From Actinokineospora sp. NBRC 105648 (GTDB taxonomy: Bacteria; Actinomycetota; Actinomycetes; Mycobacteriales; Pseudonocardiaceae): a stretch of DNA of 64,000 nt. The notes below the pieces were generated by a model. It ran no database searches. It was not told the origin of the DNA and was given only the letters and a program-made list of their open reading frames with translations. Positions 20,204 through 28,687 of the stretch are shown piece after piece. The DNA lies in the NCBI RefSeq assembly GCF_030269645.1, contig NZ_BSTR01000033.1, forward strand, positions 1-64,000. Reading direction: 5' to 3'. Every line of letters starts with the position of its first letter. Within the stretch, counting starts at the first letter, position 1. The translations under genes were made by a program, and so were the position numbers.

Positions 20204-21424
20204 CTAGTCGAACGCCGGGTAGAGCGGCAGCGAACGCTCGCCGAACCGGGCGGTGAGCGCGGCCACGACGGCGTCGGCGTGGTCGGCCACCGCGGCCACC
20301 CGGGCCCGCCGCGCGGCCTTGGCCAGCGTGACCCAGCGGGCCACCAGCACGTCGGCCTGGTGCGGCCGGGGGACGGCGCCGCCGGAGCCGAGCTGCTCGA
20401 CATCGGGCACGGTGAGGAACTGCCAGGTGGTCAGCCACACCCAGAACAGCTGGGCGTCGAGCAGCCGGGGCAGCAGCACCGCGTCGTCGTCGAGGTCGGG
20501 CCACATGACCCGGACCTCCGCCCGCCACGCGGCGAGCATCGCGTCGGTCATGCCGGGCGGGAGGGCGTAGGCGCACCAGCAGGACGGGAAGGGCACCGTC
20601 AGGTAGGCGGCGTCGAACATCATGTTCCGCACGCAGCCGCCCTCGAAGTCGAGGAACCGCACGCCGCGGTTGGTGATGAGGTTGTTGTCCGGGCAGGAGT
20701 CCGACGGGCTGAACGCGCGGTGCCGGGCGGTGTCGAGCAGGGCCAGGGTGTGCCGCGCGGCGGCCATCGCCGCCGCGGGCGTGTTGACGCCGAACTCGGT
20801 CTCCAGCAGCTGTGGGAGCGCTTCCACCGCGATCGGGCCGTCGACGGTGAGCGGGTCCTTAGACTTGGGCGGGCTGAGTCTGCGCAGCAGCGCGTTGAAG
20901 TCCGCCTCCCGGCCCGCGGTGCTCGCGTGCAGCTTGCCCAGGGAACGCGCCCAGGACAGCAGCGCGCCCTCGGCGGCCCGCGCGTCGTCGCCGTGCAGCT
21001 TCTCGGCCAGCGTCGGCGCGCGCCCCAGGTCTTCCATGACCAGCAGGTTGGTACCGCTGTCGTGGGCGAAGAGCTCCGGGCACATCCGGTCCTCGGCGGC
21101 CAGCGCGGTGAACAGCTGGTAGCTCACCGCCTCGCGCACCCAGCTGTCGCGCGGACTGGTGCCCGCGGGCTGGACGTACCGCTTCACGGCGAGGGTGCGG
21201 GGCAGGGAGAACGGGCTGGCGGCCACCTTCACCCGCAGCACGACCGAGCGCTCGCTGCCGCCCAGGTCCTCCGGGTCGGCGAGCCGGATCCGCGCGCCGA
21301 AGCGCTTGCTGAGCACCGACTCGGCGGCCACGACGGTGGCCAGCACCTCCGCGCTCGCGGCGTGGTCGACGTCGCCGGAGCCGTCCGGATCGCCGGTGCC
21401 CGGCGGATCGGCGGCGATCTCCAC
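20204..21424 (-). CDS. Aminoglycoside-phosphotransferase-fold protein with altered catalytic loop
   Basis: About 406 residues. The kinase-like fold shows ERSVVLRVKV, TLAVKRYVQPAG (ATP Lys), LLVMEDLGRAPTLAEKL and GVRFLDFEGG (metal-binding Asp). The catalytic loop reads FSPSDSCPDNNLI where the family has HGDxxxxN: Asp and Asn are kept, His and Gly are not. Function unknown; many such proteins phosphorylate small metabolites. AGAGGAG precedes the frame; the GTG at 21424 has ideal six-base spacing, whereas the ATG at 21430 abuts the ribosome site. Confidence 0.72.
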   Translation of the reverse strand: MEIAADPPGTGDPDGSGDVDHAASAEVLATVVAAESVLSKRFGARIRLADPEDLGGSERSVVLRVKVAASPFSLPRTLAVKRYVQPAGTSPRDSWVREAVSYQLFTALAAEDRMCPELFAHDSGTNLLVMEDLGRAPTLAEKLHGDDARAAEGALLSWARSLGKLHASTAGREADFNALLRRLSPPKSKDPLTVDGPIAVEALPQLLETEFGVNTPAAAMAAARHTLALLDTARHRAFSPSDSCPDNNLITNRGVRFLDFEGGCVRNMMFDAAYLTVPFPSCWCAYALPPGMTDAMLAAWRAEVRVMWPDLDDDAVLLPRLLDAQLFWVWLTTWQFLTVPDVEQLGSGGAVPRPHQADVLVARWVTLAKAARRARVAAVADHADAVVAALTARFGERSLPLYPAFD

Positions 21425-21605
21425 ACTCATCTCCTCTGACCCTACTCCCGATCGTAGGTGGCCACGCGCGGCCCGGTCTGCGACTTCGCCCCCACGACCG
21501 TAGTGGTCATGACCGATCCGGAACGAGGCACCCGACAACAAATAACGACGTCATTCCTGTTTCGGGTGTGCGGCCCACCAAAGAGTTCCCAGTGCGTGGG
21601 AGAGC

Positions 21606-22547
21606 TCACCCGGCGGACAGCGGGCGACCGGCGTCGCCGGGGACCGTGCCGCGGAAGCGCAGCAGCAGCACGAGCGCGGCGGCGACCACGATGCCCACGA
21701 GGTTCACCGCGAGCTGCCCGGCGGACCCGAGGACCTTGTCCCACTGGCCGAGGATGGCGGCCACGCCGATGTAGCCCGCCGCGGGCACCGTGGTGACGGA
21801 GATGAACACGCCCACCAGCGCCGCGGACTTCGCCGAGGTCATCGAGAGCATCCCGGCGGCGCCCGCGAGCACCGCCACGACCAGGGACCAGGGGCCCACC
21901 TCGTAGACGAAGTCCACCTGGTGGTCGCCGGCGATGGCGCTGGTGTCGAACAGCCCGGCCTGGTTGCCCAGCCAGGTCCCGCCCGCGGTGACCAGGATCG
22001 CCAGCGGGAAGCCGACGGCCAGCGCCAGCGCCGCCCGGCGCACCAGGTCGCCGCGCTTGCGCACCAGGCCCACCGACATGGCCGCGAGCGGGCCGAACTC
22101 CGGTCCGACGACCATCGCGCCGACCATGGTGACCGGCGAGTCGGTGATCACCCCGACGGCGGCCAGCAGGCAGGCGATGGTGAGGAACGCCAGGAACGTG
22201 GCGTTGAGCCGGGACTCCTCGCCGGTGCGGGCGACCAGCTCCTCCCACACCACCGCGTCCGCGGCCTCGCCGGGCGCCTCCTCCTCGGCCCGGTCGGCGG
22301 CGTCGGACAGCGAGGTGTCGACCTGGTCGAGGGTGATGCCGCCGTCGTGGTCGACGCCCAGGGCGCACAGCTCCGCGACGATCTCGTCGGTGGCCTCGCG
22401 GGCGAGGTCGGCCTCGACCACGTCGCCCTTGGGCTCCAGGGCCGCCCCGGGGAAGCACACCAGGTGGGTGGCGCCCGCGTGCTCGCGCAGCACGGACAGC
22501 ACCGCGTCGGTGGCCGCCTCGGGGCAGATGACCCGCAGGTGGAGCAC
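21606..22547 (-). CDS. DUF389 integral membrane protein
   Basis: 313 residues. An N-terminal soluble ferredoxin-like region (LRVICPEAATDAVLSVL, ATHLVCFPGAAL) precedes a membrane domain with the DUF389 signature DSPVTMVGAMVVGPEFGPLAA and about six transmembrane helices. Molecular function is not established for this family. The GTG start at 22547 lies inside the aspS stop (TAGTG), a one-base overlap, so it is co-translated with aspS. Confidence 0.88.
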   Translation of the reverse strand: MLHLRVICPEAATDAVLSVLREHAGATHLVCFPGAALEPKGDVVEADLAREATDEIVAELCALGVDHDGGITLDQVDTSLSDAADRAEEEAPGEAADAVVWEELVARTGEESRLNATFLAFLTIACLLAAVGVITDSPVTMVGAMVVGPEFGPLAAMSVGLVRKRGDLVRRAALALAVGFPLAILVTAGGTWLGNQAGLFDTSAIAGDHQVDFVYEVGPWSLVVAVLAGAAGMLSMTSAKSAALVGVFISVTTVPAAGYIGVAAILGQWDKVLGSAGQLAVNLVGIVVAAALVLLLRFRGTVPGDAGRPLSAG

Positions 22548-24367
22548 TAGGAGGTGACGGGCGAGGTGACAGGTACGGCAGCGGGGGCGGCGTCGGCCTT
22601 GGCGGGCTTGAAGTCCACCCCGGCCTCCTTGCGCTGCTCGGCGGTGATCGGCGCGGGCGCGCTGGTCAGCGGGTCGAAGCCGCCGCCGGTCTTGGGGAAG
22701 GCGATGACCTCGCGGATGGAGGTCTCCCCCGCGATCAGCATCACGATGCGGTCCCAGCCGAAGGCGATGCCGCCGTGCGGGGGCGGGCCGAAGGCGAAGG
22801 CGTCGAGCAGGAAGCCGAACTTGTCCTGCGCCTCCGCCTGGTCCAGGCCCATCAGGGCGAAGACCCGCTCCTGGACGTCCTTGCTGTGGATACGGATCGA
22901 CCCGCCGCCGATCTCGTTGCCGTTGCAGACCAGGTCGTAGGCGTAGGCCAGGGCGTTGCCCGGGTCCTGCTCGAACCGGTCGATCCACTCCGGGGTGGGC
23001 GAGGTGAAGGCGTGGTGCAGCGCGGTCCACCGACCGCCGCCGACGGCCACGTCGCCACCGCTGGTGGCCCGGGCCGCCTCCTCGAACATCGGGAAGTCCA
23101 CGACCCAGACGAAGCCCCACGCGGACTCGTCGATCAGGCCGACCCGCTTGCCGATCTCCAGGCGGGCGGCGCCGAGCAGCGCGCGGGCGTCGTCGGGGTG
23201 GCCCGCGGCGAAGAACACGCAGTCGCCCGGTTCGGCGCCCGCGGCCTTGGCCAGGCCCTCGCGCTCAGCCTCGGACAGGTTCTTGGCGACCGGGCCGCCC
23301 AGGGTGCCGTCCTCGCCGACCAGGACGTAGGCCAGGCCCTTGTGACCGCGCTGCTTGGCGAACTCCTGCCAGGCGTCGAGCTGCTTGCGCGGCTGGCTCG
23401 CGCCGCCGGGCATCACGACCGCGCCGACGTAGGCCGCCTGGAACACCCGGAACGGGGTGTCGGCGAAGTACTCGGTCAGCTCGGTGAGCTCGACGCCGAA
23501 GCGCGTGTCCGGCTTGTCCGAGCCGTAGCGGGCCATCGCCTCGGCGTAGGACAGCCGCGGGATCGGGCCGGTGAGCTCGTGGCCCGCCAGCTCGCGCCAC
23601 AGCGCCCCGACGACGCGCTCGCCGAGGGCGATCACGTCCTCCTGGTCGACGAAGCTCATCTCGATGTCGAGCTGGGTGAACTCCGGCTGCCGGTCGGCGC
23701 GGAAGTCCTCGTCGCGGTAGCAGCGGGCGATCTGGTAGTACCGCTCCAGGCCGCCGACCATGAGCAGCTGCTTGAACAGCTGCGGCGACTGCGGCAGGGC
23801 GTACCAGGAACCGGGGCGCAGCCGGGCGGGCACGACGAAGTCGCGGGCACCCTCGGGCGTGGACCGGGTGAGCGTGGGGGTCTCGACCTCGAGGAAGCGC
23901 TCGGCGTGCAGCACGTCGCGGGCGATCCGGTTGGCCTCGCTGCGCAGGCGCATGGCCGCGGCGGGTGCCGAGCGGCGCAGGTCGAGGTAGCGGTGCCGGA
24001 GGCGGACCTCGTCGCCCACCGAGAGGTGATCGTCGAGCGGGAAGGGCAGCGGCGCGGACTCGCTGAGCACCTCCAGCTCAGTGGCCAGCACCTCGATGGC
24101 GCCGGTCGGCAGCTCAGGGTTGTCGTTGCCCGCCGGCCGCGCGGCGACCTCGCCGACGACCTTGACGCAGAACTCCGCGCGCAGCCGGTGGGCGCGCTCG
24201 GCCATCTCGCCCTCGCGGAAGACCACCTGGGAGACGCCCGAGGCGTCGCGCAGGTCGATGAAGATGACGCCGCCGTGATCGCGCCTGCGGGCCACCCACC
24301 CGCTGAGGGTGACGGTCTGCCCGGCGTGCTCGGCGCGGAGGGTTCCGGCCTCGTGCGTGCGGATCAC
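22547..24367 (-). CDS. aspS: Aspartyl-tRNA synthetase
   Basis: 606 residues, full bacterial type: N-terminal OB fold ([19 protein letters not shown]), class II core with [20 protein letters not shown] (motif 2), the bacterial GAD insertion, and motif 3 [12 protein letters not shown]. It charges tRNA-Asp; whether it also charges tRNA-Asn is not readable by eye. The open frame reaches 24430; GTG 24367 ([16 protein letters not shown]) matches the usual N-terminus. The leader contains overlapping palindromes. Confidence 0.96.
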   Translation of the reverse strand: MIRTHEAGTLRAEHAGQTVTLSGWVARRRDHGGVIFIDLRDASGVSQVVFREGEMAERAHRLRAEFCVKVVGEVAARPAGNDNPELPTGAIEVLATELEVLSESAPLPFPLDDHLSVGDEVRLRHRYLDLRRSAPAAAMRLRSEANRIARDVLHAERFLEVETPTLTRSTPEGARDFVVPARLRPGSWYALPQSPQLFKQLLMVGGLERYYQIARCYRDEDFRADRQPEFTQLDIEMSFVDQEDVIALGERVVGALWRELAGHELTGPIPRLSYAEAMARYGSDKPDTRFGVELTELTEYFADTPFRVFQAAYVGAVVMPGGASQPRKQLDAWQEFAKQRGHKGLAYVLVGEDGTLGGPVAKNLSEAEREGLAKAAGAEPGDCVFFAAGHPDDARALLGAARLEIGKRVGLIDESAWGFVWVVDFPMFEEAARATSGGDVAVGGGRWTALHHAFTSPTPEWIDRFEQDPGNALAYAYDLVCNGNEIGGGSIRIHSKDVQERVFALMGLDQAEAQDKFGFLLDAFAFGPPPHGGIAFGWDRIVMLIAGETSIREVIAFPKTGGGFDPLTSAPAPITAEQRKEAGVDFKPAKADAAPAAVPVTSPVTS

Positions 24368-24393
24368 GGGTTGCGCGCTCCTGTCCAGATACT

Positions 24394-24416
24394 GGGAAGT
24401 TTCCCGAAATCGGGAA
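24394..24416 (-). promoter_or_regulatory. Overlapping palindromes in the aspS leader
   Basis: TTCCCGA (24401-24407) and TCGGGAA (24410-24416) form a perfect 16-bp palindrome. GGGAA at 24394-24398 can instead pair with TTCCC at 24401-24405, so the middle arm has two mutually exclusive partners. It lies 27-49 bases upstream of the aspS GTG. It could be an operator or an RNA switch; no known family matches. Confidence 0.45.
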
Positions 24417-24628
24417 CCAACCCGATTCACGGTGCTCGGGTCAGGCTAGCCAACCCCCCGGGGGGCCCGTCCAGCAGGTTTCACCCGGGTCCGGCAGCGT
24501 CCCCAACCAGCCGCGATCCAGATCGAACACCGTTCAACGCAGTGAACCCTTTGGGGGTCGATCATGACCCGATTGGCGGCATAGCAACCCGTCCGAGTGG
24601 GCTATCCGGTCACGGCAGGCAGCGAGCT

Positions 24629-24708
24629 GGTTACCCACGAATTAACACTGCCGCTACCCAGCGGGCCCCCCACGACGTAATGTGACCGTCAGGGCGTAAG
24701 GGGTAACC
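24629..24708. promoter_or_regulatory. Spaced inverted repeat upstream of the XRE-type regulator gene
   Basis: GGTTACCC (24629-24636) and GGGTAACC (24701-24708) are exact complements, 64 bases apart, with the right arm about 13 bases before the regulator ATG. A self-binding site for the downstream HTH protein is possible. The rest of 24368-24720 shows no gene; TAATGT at 24679-24684 could be a -10 element, but I find no convincing -35. Confidence 0.35.
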
Positions 24709-24720
24709 CAGGGAGTGAAC

Positions 24721-25710
24721 ATGGGTAGCGGTATCACCCGCGAGCCAGTTCGTGAGCTTCACCAGAACGGGAGTGTCCGCCATGCGATGACGGCCGACCA
24801 GCCAGACTCGCTGGCGGCCGACGCGTTCCCCACTGCGCTGAGGTCAGCGATCCAGGCGAGTGGCTTGAGCCTCGATCGCATCCAGTACCGGTTGCGCGCA
24901 CGCGGTGTGTCGATCAGCGTCACGGCGCTGAGCTACTGGCAGTCGGGTAGGCGCAGGCCGGAGCGCGCGGAGTCGTTGGCCGCGCTCGGCCACCTCGAGG
25001 ACGTCCTCGGGGTGCCCACCGGTTCCCTGATCGCGCTGCTCGGGCCACCGCGCCCGCGCGGCCGGGTCAACCGGGAGTCCTCGCGGCTCACCGTCGAGGC
25101 GCTCTGGGGCAACAGCGAGCCCGTCTCGCACCTGCTCAAGCGCATCGACTTCACCAGCGACACCGCGCTGACCAAGCTCAGCCAGCACGACAAGATGGAG
25201 ATCGGTGTCGACCGCGGCGAGAAGTCGCTGAGCATCCGGCAGGTCTTCCGCGCCGAGCGCGACGGGGCCGACCGGACGCTGATGGTGTACGACCTCGAGG
25301 TGCCCGGCAGACCGTTCCCCGAGATCACCGCGGGCGACACCTGTCGGATCGGACGGGTCGCCCAGGACCCCGCGGCGGGCTTGGTGGCCGCGGAGATCCT
25401 GCTCGACCAGCCGCTGAGCCGCGGCGAGACGACGATCGTCGACTACGCGCTGCAGCACCCGGGCCCGCCGTACTCGCGGGGCGACGACAGCTACTGCCGC
25501 AAGTTCCCCGGACCCGTCCGGGAGTTCGTGCTGGAGCTGCGCTTCGACCCGCGGGCGCTGCCCGCGTACCTGGAGCAGTACACCGTCGACATGGAGGACC
25601 ACGTGACGAACCGGCGCAAGCTGGACGTCACACTGGACGGCAAGGCGCACGCGGTGGCCCTGGACTTCGGTCCGGGCATCCTCTGCGTGCGCTGGGAGTG
25701 GCCCGACTAG
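24721..25710 (+). CDS. XRE-like helix-turn-helix regulator with large C-terminal domain
   Basis: 329 residues. Residues about 38-95 form a helix-turn-helix (ASGLSLDRIQYRLRARG, TALSYWQSGRRRPERAESL) as in actinomycete XRE proteins. The remaining ~230 residues are a beta-rich, charged domain with no recognised family (QVFRAERDGADRTLMVYDLE, YCRKFPGPVREFVLELRFD). ATG at 24721 is chosen because AGGGAG lies five to six bases before it; a GTG at 24715 has poor spacing. Single gene, convergent with the next. Confidence 0.75.
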   Translation: MGSGITREPVRELHQNGSVRHAMTADQPDSLAADAFPTALRSAIQASGLSLDRIQYRLRARGVSISVTALSYWQSGRRRPERAESLAALGHLEDVLGVPTGSLIALLGPPRPRGRVNRESSRLTVEALWGNSEPVSHLLKRIDFTSDTALTKLSQHDKMEIGVDRGEKSLSIRQVFRAERDGADRTLMVYDLEVPGRPFPEITAGDTCRIGRVAQDPAAGLVAAEILLDQPLSRGETTIVDYALQHPGPPYSRGDDSYCRKFPGPVREFVLELRFDPRALPAYLEQYTVDMEDHVTNRRKLDVTLDGKAHAVALDFGPGILCVRWEWPD

Positions 25711-25871
25711 CTCGGCGACCACGACGACCGGTCCAGCCAGGTCGAACACGGCCGCGCCGACGCGCTCGGGTGCCACCGTCCCGGTGACGGGTGGACACCG
25801 GGCGCGGCGGCCGGGCCGCGAGTGATACCAGTTCGAGTGTTCCGCAGGGTGCTGACGCCGCCGTCGGGAGG

Positions 25872-25891
25872 CCGGGCCGAAATCGGCCCGG
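25872..25891. terminator. Bidirectional hairpin between convergent genes
   Basis: CCGGGCCGA at 25872-25880 and TCGGCCCGG at 25883-25891 make a GC-rich perfect stem, with an AAAT loop if the innermost pair is open. It lies between the converging ends at 25710 and 25927. No U-run on either strand. The remaining ~200 bases of this gap show nothing else. Confidence 0.5.
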
Positions 25892-25926
25892 GTACCCGGC
25901 GGCGCCCCCGCGTGGACGGGTCGTGC

Positions 25927-26337
25927 TTACCGGTGCCGGGGCGCGGCGGCCGGGCTCGACAGCACGATGTCGAGGCGGTCCTCGGGCTCGGGGTCCTCGA
26001 CGGTGAGCGAGGCGTACGCCCGCGCCGCCAGGCCGGACTCGGTCGAGGCGAGCACGGTGACCGAGTAGGTGCCCACCCGCGCCCAGCTCGCCACGGCGAA
26101 GCTGAGCTTGGCCGACTGGCCCGCGGTGATGGCGTTCGGCTCGAACTCGACCTCCACGCCTTCGGGCAGGCCGCGGACCTCGAAGGCGAGCGGGTGCGCC
26201 TCGGCGCCCGCCCTGGTCGCGACGGCCACGATGAAGTCGCCGGGCCGCTGCACCCGCAGCACGAGCGGGTCGACCGAGACGCTGAAGTCGCCAGGGGTGA
26301 CGGTGGGGCTCAGGTAGGGATCGATCGCGTAGGCCAC
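25927..26337 (-). CDS. Hypothetical beta-sandwich protein
   Basis: 136 residues, MAYAIDPYLSPTVTPGDFSV at the start. Alternating hydrophobic pattern and phrases such as GLPEGVEVEFEPNAITAGQS and GTYSVTVLASTESGLAARAYASL resemble Ig-like or bacterial surface beta-sandwich modules. It has no signal peptide or membrane segment, so it is predicted cytoplasmic, which is unusual for this fold. GTG start at 26337 with GAGGAG upstream. Function unknown. Confidence 0.7.
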   Translation of the reverse strand: MAYAIDPYLSPTVTPGDFSVSVDPLVLRVQRPGDFIVAVATRAGAEAHPLAFEVRGLPEGVEVEFEPNAITAGQSAKLSFAVASWARVGTYSVTVLASTESGLAARAYASLTVEDPEPEDRLDIVLSSPAAAPRHR

Positions 26338-26421
26338 GGTTCGGATCTCCTCTGGGTCGGGAGACCACCACCATCGCTGGGCCGTAGTACCAAGAACAAT
26401 CCGTAGTGGGTACGCATTCTG

Positions 26422-27657
26422 TTAATGCGCGTACTCACTCTTTGGGGAGCAGAGACCCGCTACGGGTCCGAAAACAGTGACCGCGGGTGGTCGTATCCCC
26501 TCCGCGACCACGGCGGCGGCGACCTCCTCCAGCGTCGAGTGCAGCACCCGTTGAGCGTGCGTAGTGCCCTCTTGCACTACCGCCACGGGCGTCGTCTTGG
26601 GGCGCCCACCAGCGATTAGGGCCGACGCGAACTGGTCGAGCTTGTCCACGCCCATCATCAGCACGATGGTTCCGCTCAACCGCGCCAGCGCGGACCAGTC
26701 GGTCAACGACGCCGGGTGGTCCGGGCCCACGTGCCCGGACACGACGACCACCTCGTGCGCGACCCCGCGGTGGGTGACGGGTACCCCCGCGACCGCGGGC
26801 ACGGCGAACGCGGAAGTGACCCCGGGCACCACGGTGACCGGCACGCCCGCCTCGGCGCACGCGATCACCTCCTCGAAGCCGCGGCCGAAGACGTACGGGT
26901 CGCCGCCCTTGAGCCGGACCACGAACTTGCCCGCCCTGGCGTGGGTGACCAACGCGTCGTTGATCGCGTCCTGGCTGGCCGCGCGGCCGTAGGGGATCTT
27001 CGCGGCGTCGATCACCAGCACGTTCGGGGCGAGCTCGTCGAGCAGGTCGCGCGGCCCCAGCCGGTCGGCGACGACGACGTCGGCCCGGGCCAGCAGCCGC
27101 CGCCCGCGCACGGTGATCAGCTCCGGGTCGCCGGGTCCGCCACCGACCAGCGCGACACCGGCGGGTTCCCGCGCCTGGTCAGCGATCCGCCCCTCGCGCA
27201 ACGCGTCGAGCAGACCGTCGCGGATGGCGGCCGAACGCTGGTGCTCTCCCCCGGCGAGGACACCGACGAGCAGACCGTCGTACTCACCGCTGGCGGGAGT
27301 AACAGCACTACCTTCACTACCCGCGTCCGCGCGCACGCAGAACACGCGCACCCGCTCGGCCTCCTCGGCCACGGCGACGTTGACCTCGGTGACCGAGGTG
27401 CAGCACAGCACGTACCAGGCGCCCGCCAGATCGCCGACCCGGTACGGCCGGTGGTGCCAGGTGATCTCCCCCGCGTCGGCCATGGCCTGCACGGACGGCG
27501 TCACCTCGGGCGAGACCACCTCGATCACCGCGCCGGACCGCACCAGCCGCGGCAGCCGCCGCTGCGCCACGGTGCCGCCCCCGACGACGACGACGCGTCG
27601 GCCCGCGAGGTCCAGGCCCGCCAGGTAGTGCTGCTCACTCGCCATGCGGGACAGCAT
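26422..27657 (-). CDS. cobA: Bifunctional siroheme synthase: precorrin-2 dehydrogenase + uroporphyrinogen-III C-methyltransferase
   Basis: 411 residues. The N-terminal ~165 are a Met8/CysG-type NAD domain (RRVVVVGGGTVAQRRLPRLV, CCTSVTEVN). The C-terminal ~245 are SUMT: VALVGGGPGDPELITVRG, VVRLKGGDPYVFGRGFEE, PGVTSAFAVPAVAGVPVTHR. It makes precorrin-2, shared by siroheme (sulfite and nitrite reductases) and cobalamin. Siroheme fits the sulfur genes; cobL, cobM and cobQ in the window fit cobalamin. ATG 27657 has AGGAGG nine bases upstream. Confidence 0.92.
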   Translation of the reverse strand: MLSRMASEQHYLAGLDLAGRRVVVVGGGTVAQRRLPRLVRSGAVIEVVSPEVTPSVQAMADAGEITWHHRPYRVGDLAGAWYVLCCTSVTEVNVAVAEEAERVRVFCVRADAGSEGSAVTPASGEYDGLLVGVLAGGEHQRSAAIRDGLLDALREGRIADQAREPAGVALVGGGPGDPELITVRGRRLLARADVVVADRLGPRDLLDELAPNVLVIDAAKIPYGRAASQDAINDALVTHARAGKFVVRLKGGDPYVFGRGFEEVIACAEAGVPVTVVPGVTSAFAVPAVAGVPVTHRGVAHEVVVVSGHVGPDHPASLTDWSALARLSGTIVLMMGVDKLDQFASALIAGGRPKTTPVAVVQEGTTHAQRVLHSTLEEVAAAVVAEGIRPPAVTVFGPVAGLCSPKSEYAH

Positions 27658-27718
27658 GCCTGGTCACCTCCTGGGAGGAGAAAATCGCCGCCCGTCAGTG
27701 TGACCGAGGCGGCACCGG

Positions 27719-27969
27719 TCAGCCGCAGAAGCGCCGGTCGACGCCGTCGGGCTTGTGCCCGGCCGCGTCCTGGCTGTCGGCCAGGTGCTCGTCGAAAGCC
27801 CGCTGCCAACCGTCGGCGCGGGCAGTGATCCGTTGACCCCCACCCGAACGGTCCCGGACAGGTAGCGGGCTGCAGGGCTGAGCAACATCCGCACGGCCGC
27901 GGTCGACCCGGCGACGACCAGCACGGCGGCGGCGAGCGGCAGGATCCTGGTGCGGCGCAGGCTGGTCAT
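27719..27969 (-). pseudogene. Remnant of a small exported or binding protein, frameshifted
   Basis: The frame starts at ATG 27969 with a signal-anchor-like stretch (MTSLRRTRILPLAAAVLVVA) and LSGTVRVGVNGSLP, reminiscent of solute-binding-protein N-termini. Coherent sequence then continues in another frame (ITARADGWQRAFDEHLADSQ ... DRRFCG, stop at 27719). At least one frameshift near 27835 breaks it. ATGA overlap with the upstream fragment suggests a former operon. Confidence 0.5.
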
Positions 27970-28239
27970 CGCTTCTCCCAGCCTGCGGCCAGCACTGCCG
28001 CGAGGTAGCCGAGGCCGCCGATCGGGAGCCCGATCAGCAGGGCGACCAAGGCGCTGTAGCCGGACTGCCAGAGGAACGTGCCGCTGGCGGCCGCACCGAG
28101 CACCACGGTGCAGATCCTCCACGGAGCCAAGAGCTTTCCGGTGAACGCGGTGAGCCGTGCCTGCTGCGGCGCCCGCGCGAGTTCATTGCGCCAGCACGTA
28201 CGCCGGAGAACGTCGAAGAGCTGCTCGACGTCCCCCCCC
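27966..28239 (-). pseudogene. Fragment of a membrane protein (C-terminal two-helix end)
   Basis: In one frame from about 28239 down to a TGA at 27966 the sequence is protein-like: VEQLFDVLRRTCWRNELA, RLTAFTGKLLAPWR, then two hydrophobic segments (VVLGAAASGTFLW and ALVALLIGLPIGGLGYLAAV) and WEKR. No start exists in frame. It joins the caspase-like remnant exactly at a run of eight G (28232-28239 on the minus strand), a likely slippage or deletion point. Confidence 0.45.
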
Positions 28240-28623
28240 TATCGCCTCGGGCAAGACCCGACCGCTGAAGCAGCTGTCGACGATGACGATCCGGTTGGCG
28301 GCCGGACTCTCCCGGATGATCGTGCGCACGTCAGAGTAGGTAGCGCGTCGTGCCACCAGAGGTAGTCCGAGGGATCGGTGTTCGGCAGGCAGAGGTAGAG
28401 GTCGTCCTCAGCCGGGTCCTGCGGGGTGGCGTGACCGGCCAGGTACACCAAGAGGACGTCGGTGGCCTGCAACGACACATCCCGCAACGTGCGCAAGATC
28501 TGCTTGCGGTCCACCGTGTCCACGAGACGCAGTGATCGCAGCGGAAGCCGCCAAACTCCGTGTCCGCCAAACCTCAACCAGCCCGTGCACAGTGGCCCGC
28601 ACGGTTGGGAGTTGCCGGTCCAC
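28240..28623 (-). pseudogene. Caspase-like (C14 peptidase) gene, multiply frameshifted
   Basis: Pieces of one caspase-fold domain appear in order but in different frames: LPTVRATVHGLVEVWR, DTEFGGFRCDHC, then VDRKQILRTLRDVSL and TDVLLVYLAGH (catalytic His), LYLCLPNTDPSDYLWWHDAL, and finally TIIRESPAANRIVIVDSCFSG with the catalytic Cys. At least three frame changes separate them. Actinomycete caspase-domain proteins of this sort often pair with effector-associated modules and are suspected defence proteins. Clearly non-functional as it stands unless the sequence has errors. Confidence 0.7.
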
Positions 28624-28687
28624 CAGCTGACCGCTGGAGGGCGTTACCGACCGGGCGCGAACCGACCCGCCAGGGGCCCCGCGAGGA

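Noticed and set aside
20168-21439. 423-codon open frame on the plus strand
   Set aside because: Antisense to the kinase-like gene; it is rich in Gly, Val, Arg and His and has no family motif.
22775-24685. 636-codon open frame on the plus strand
   Set aside because: It is antisense to aspS, which has a strong family match; in high-GC DNA such long shadow frames are expected.
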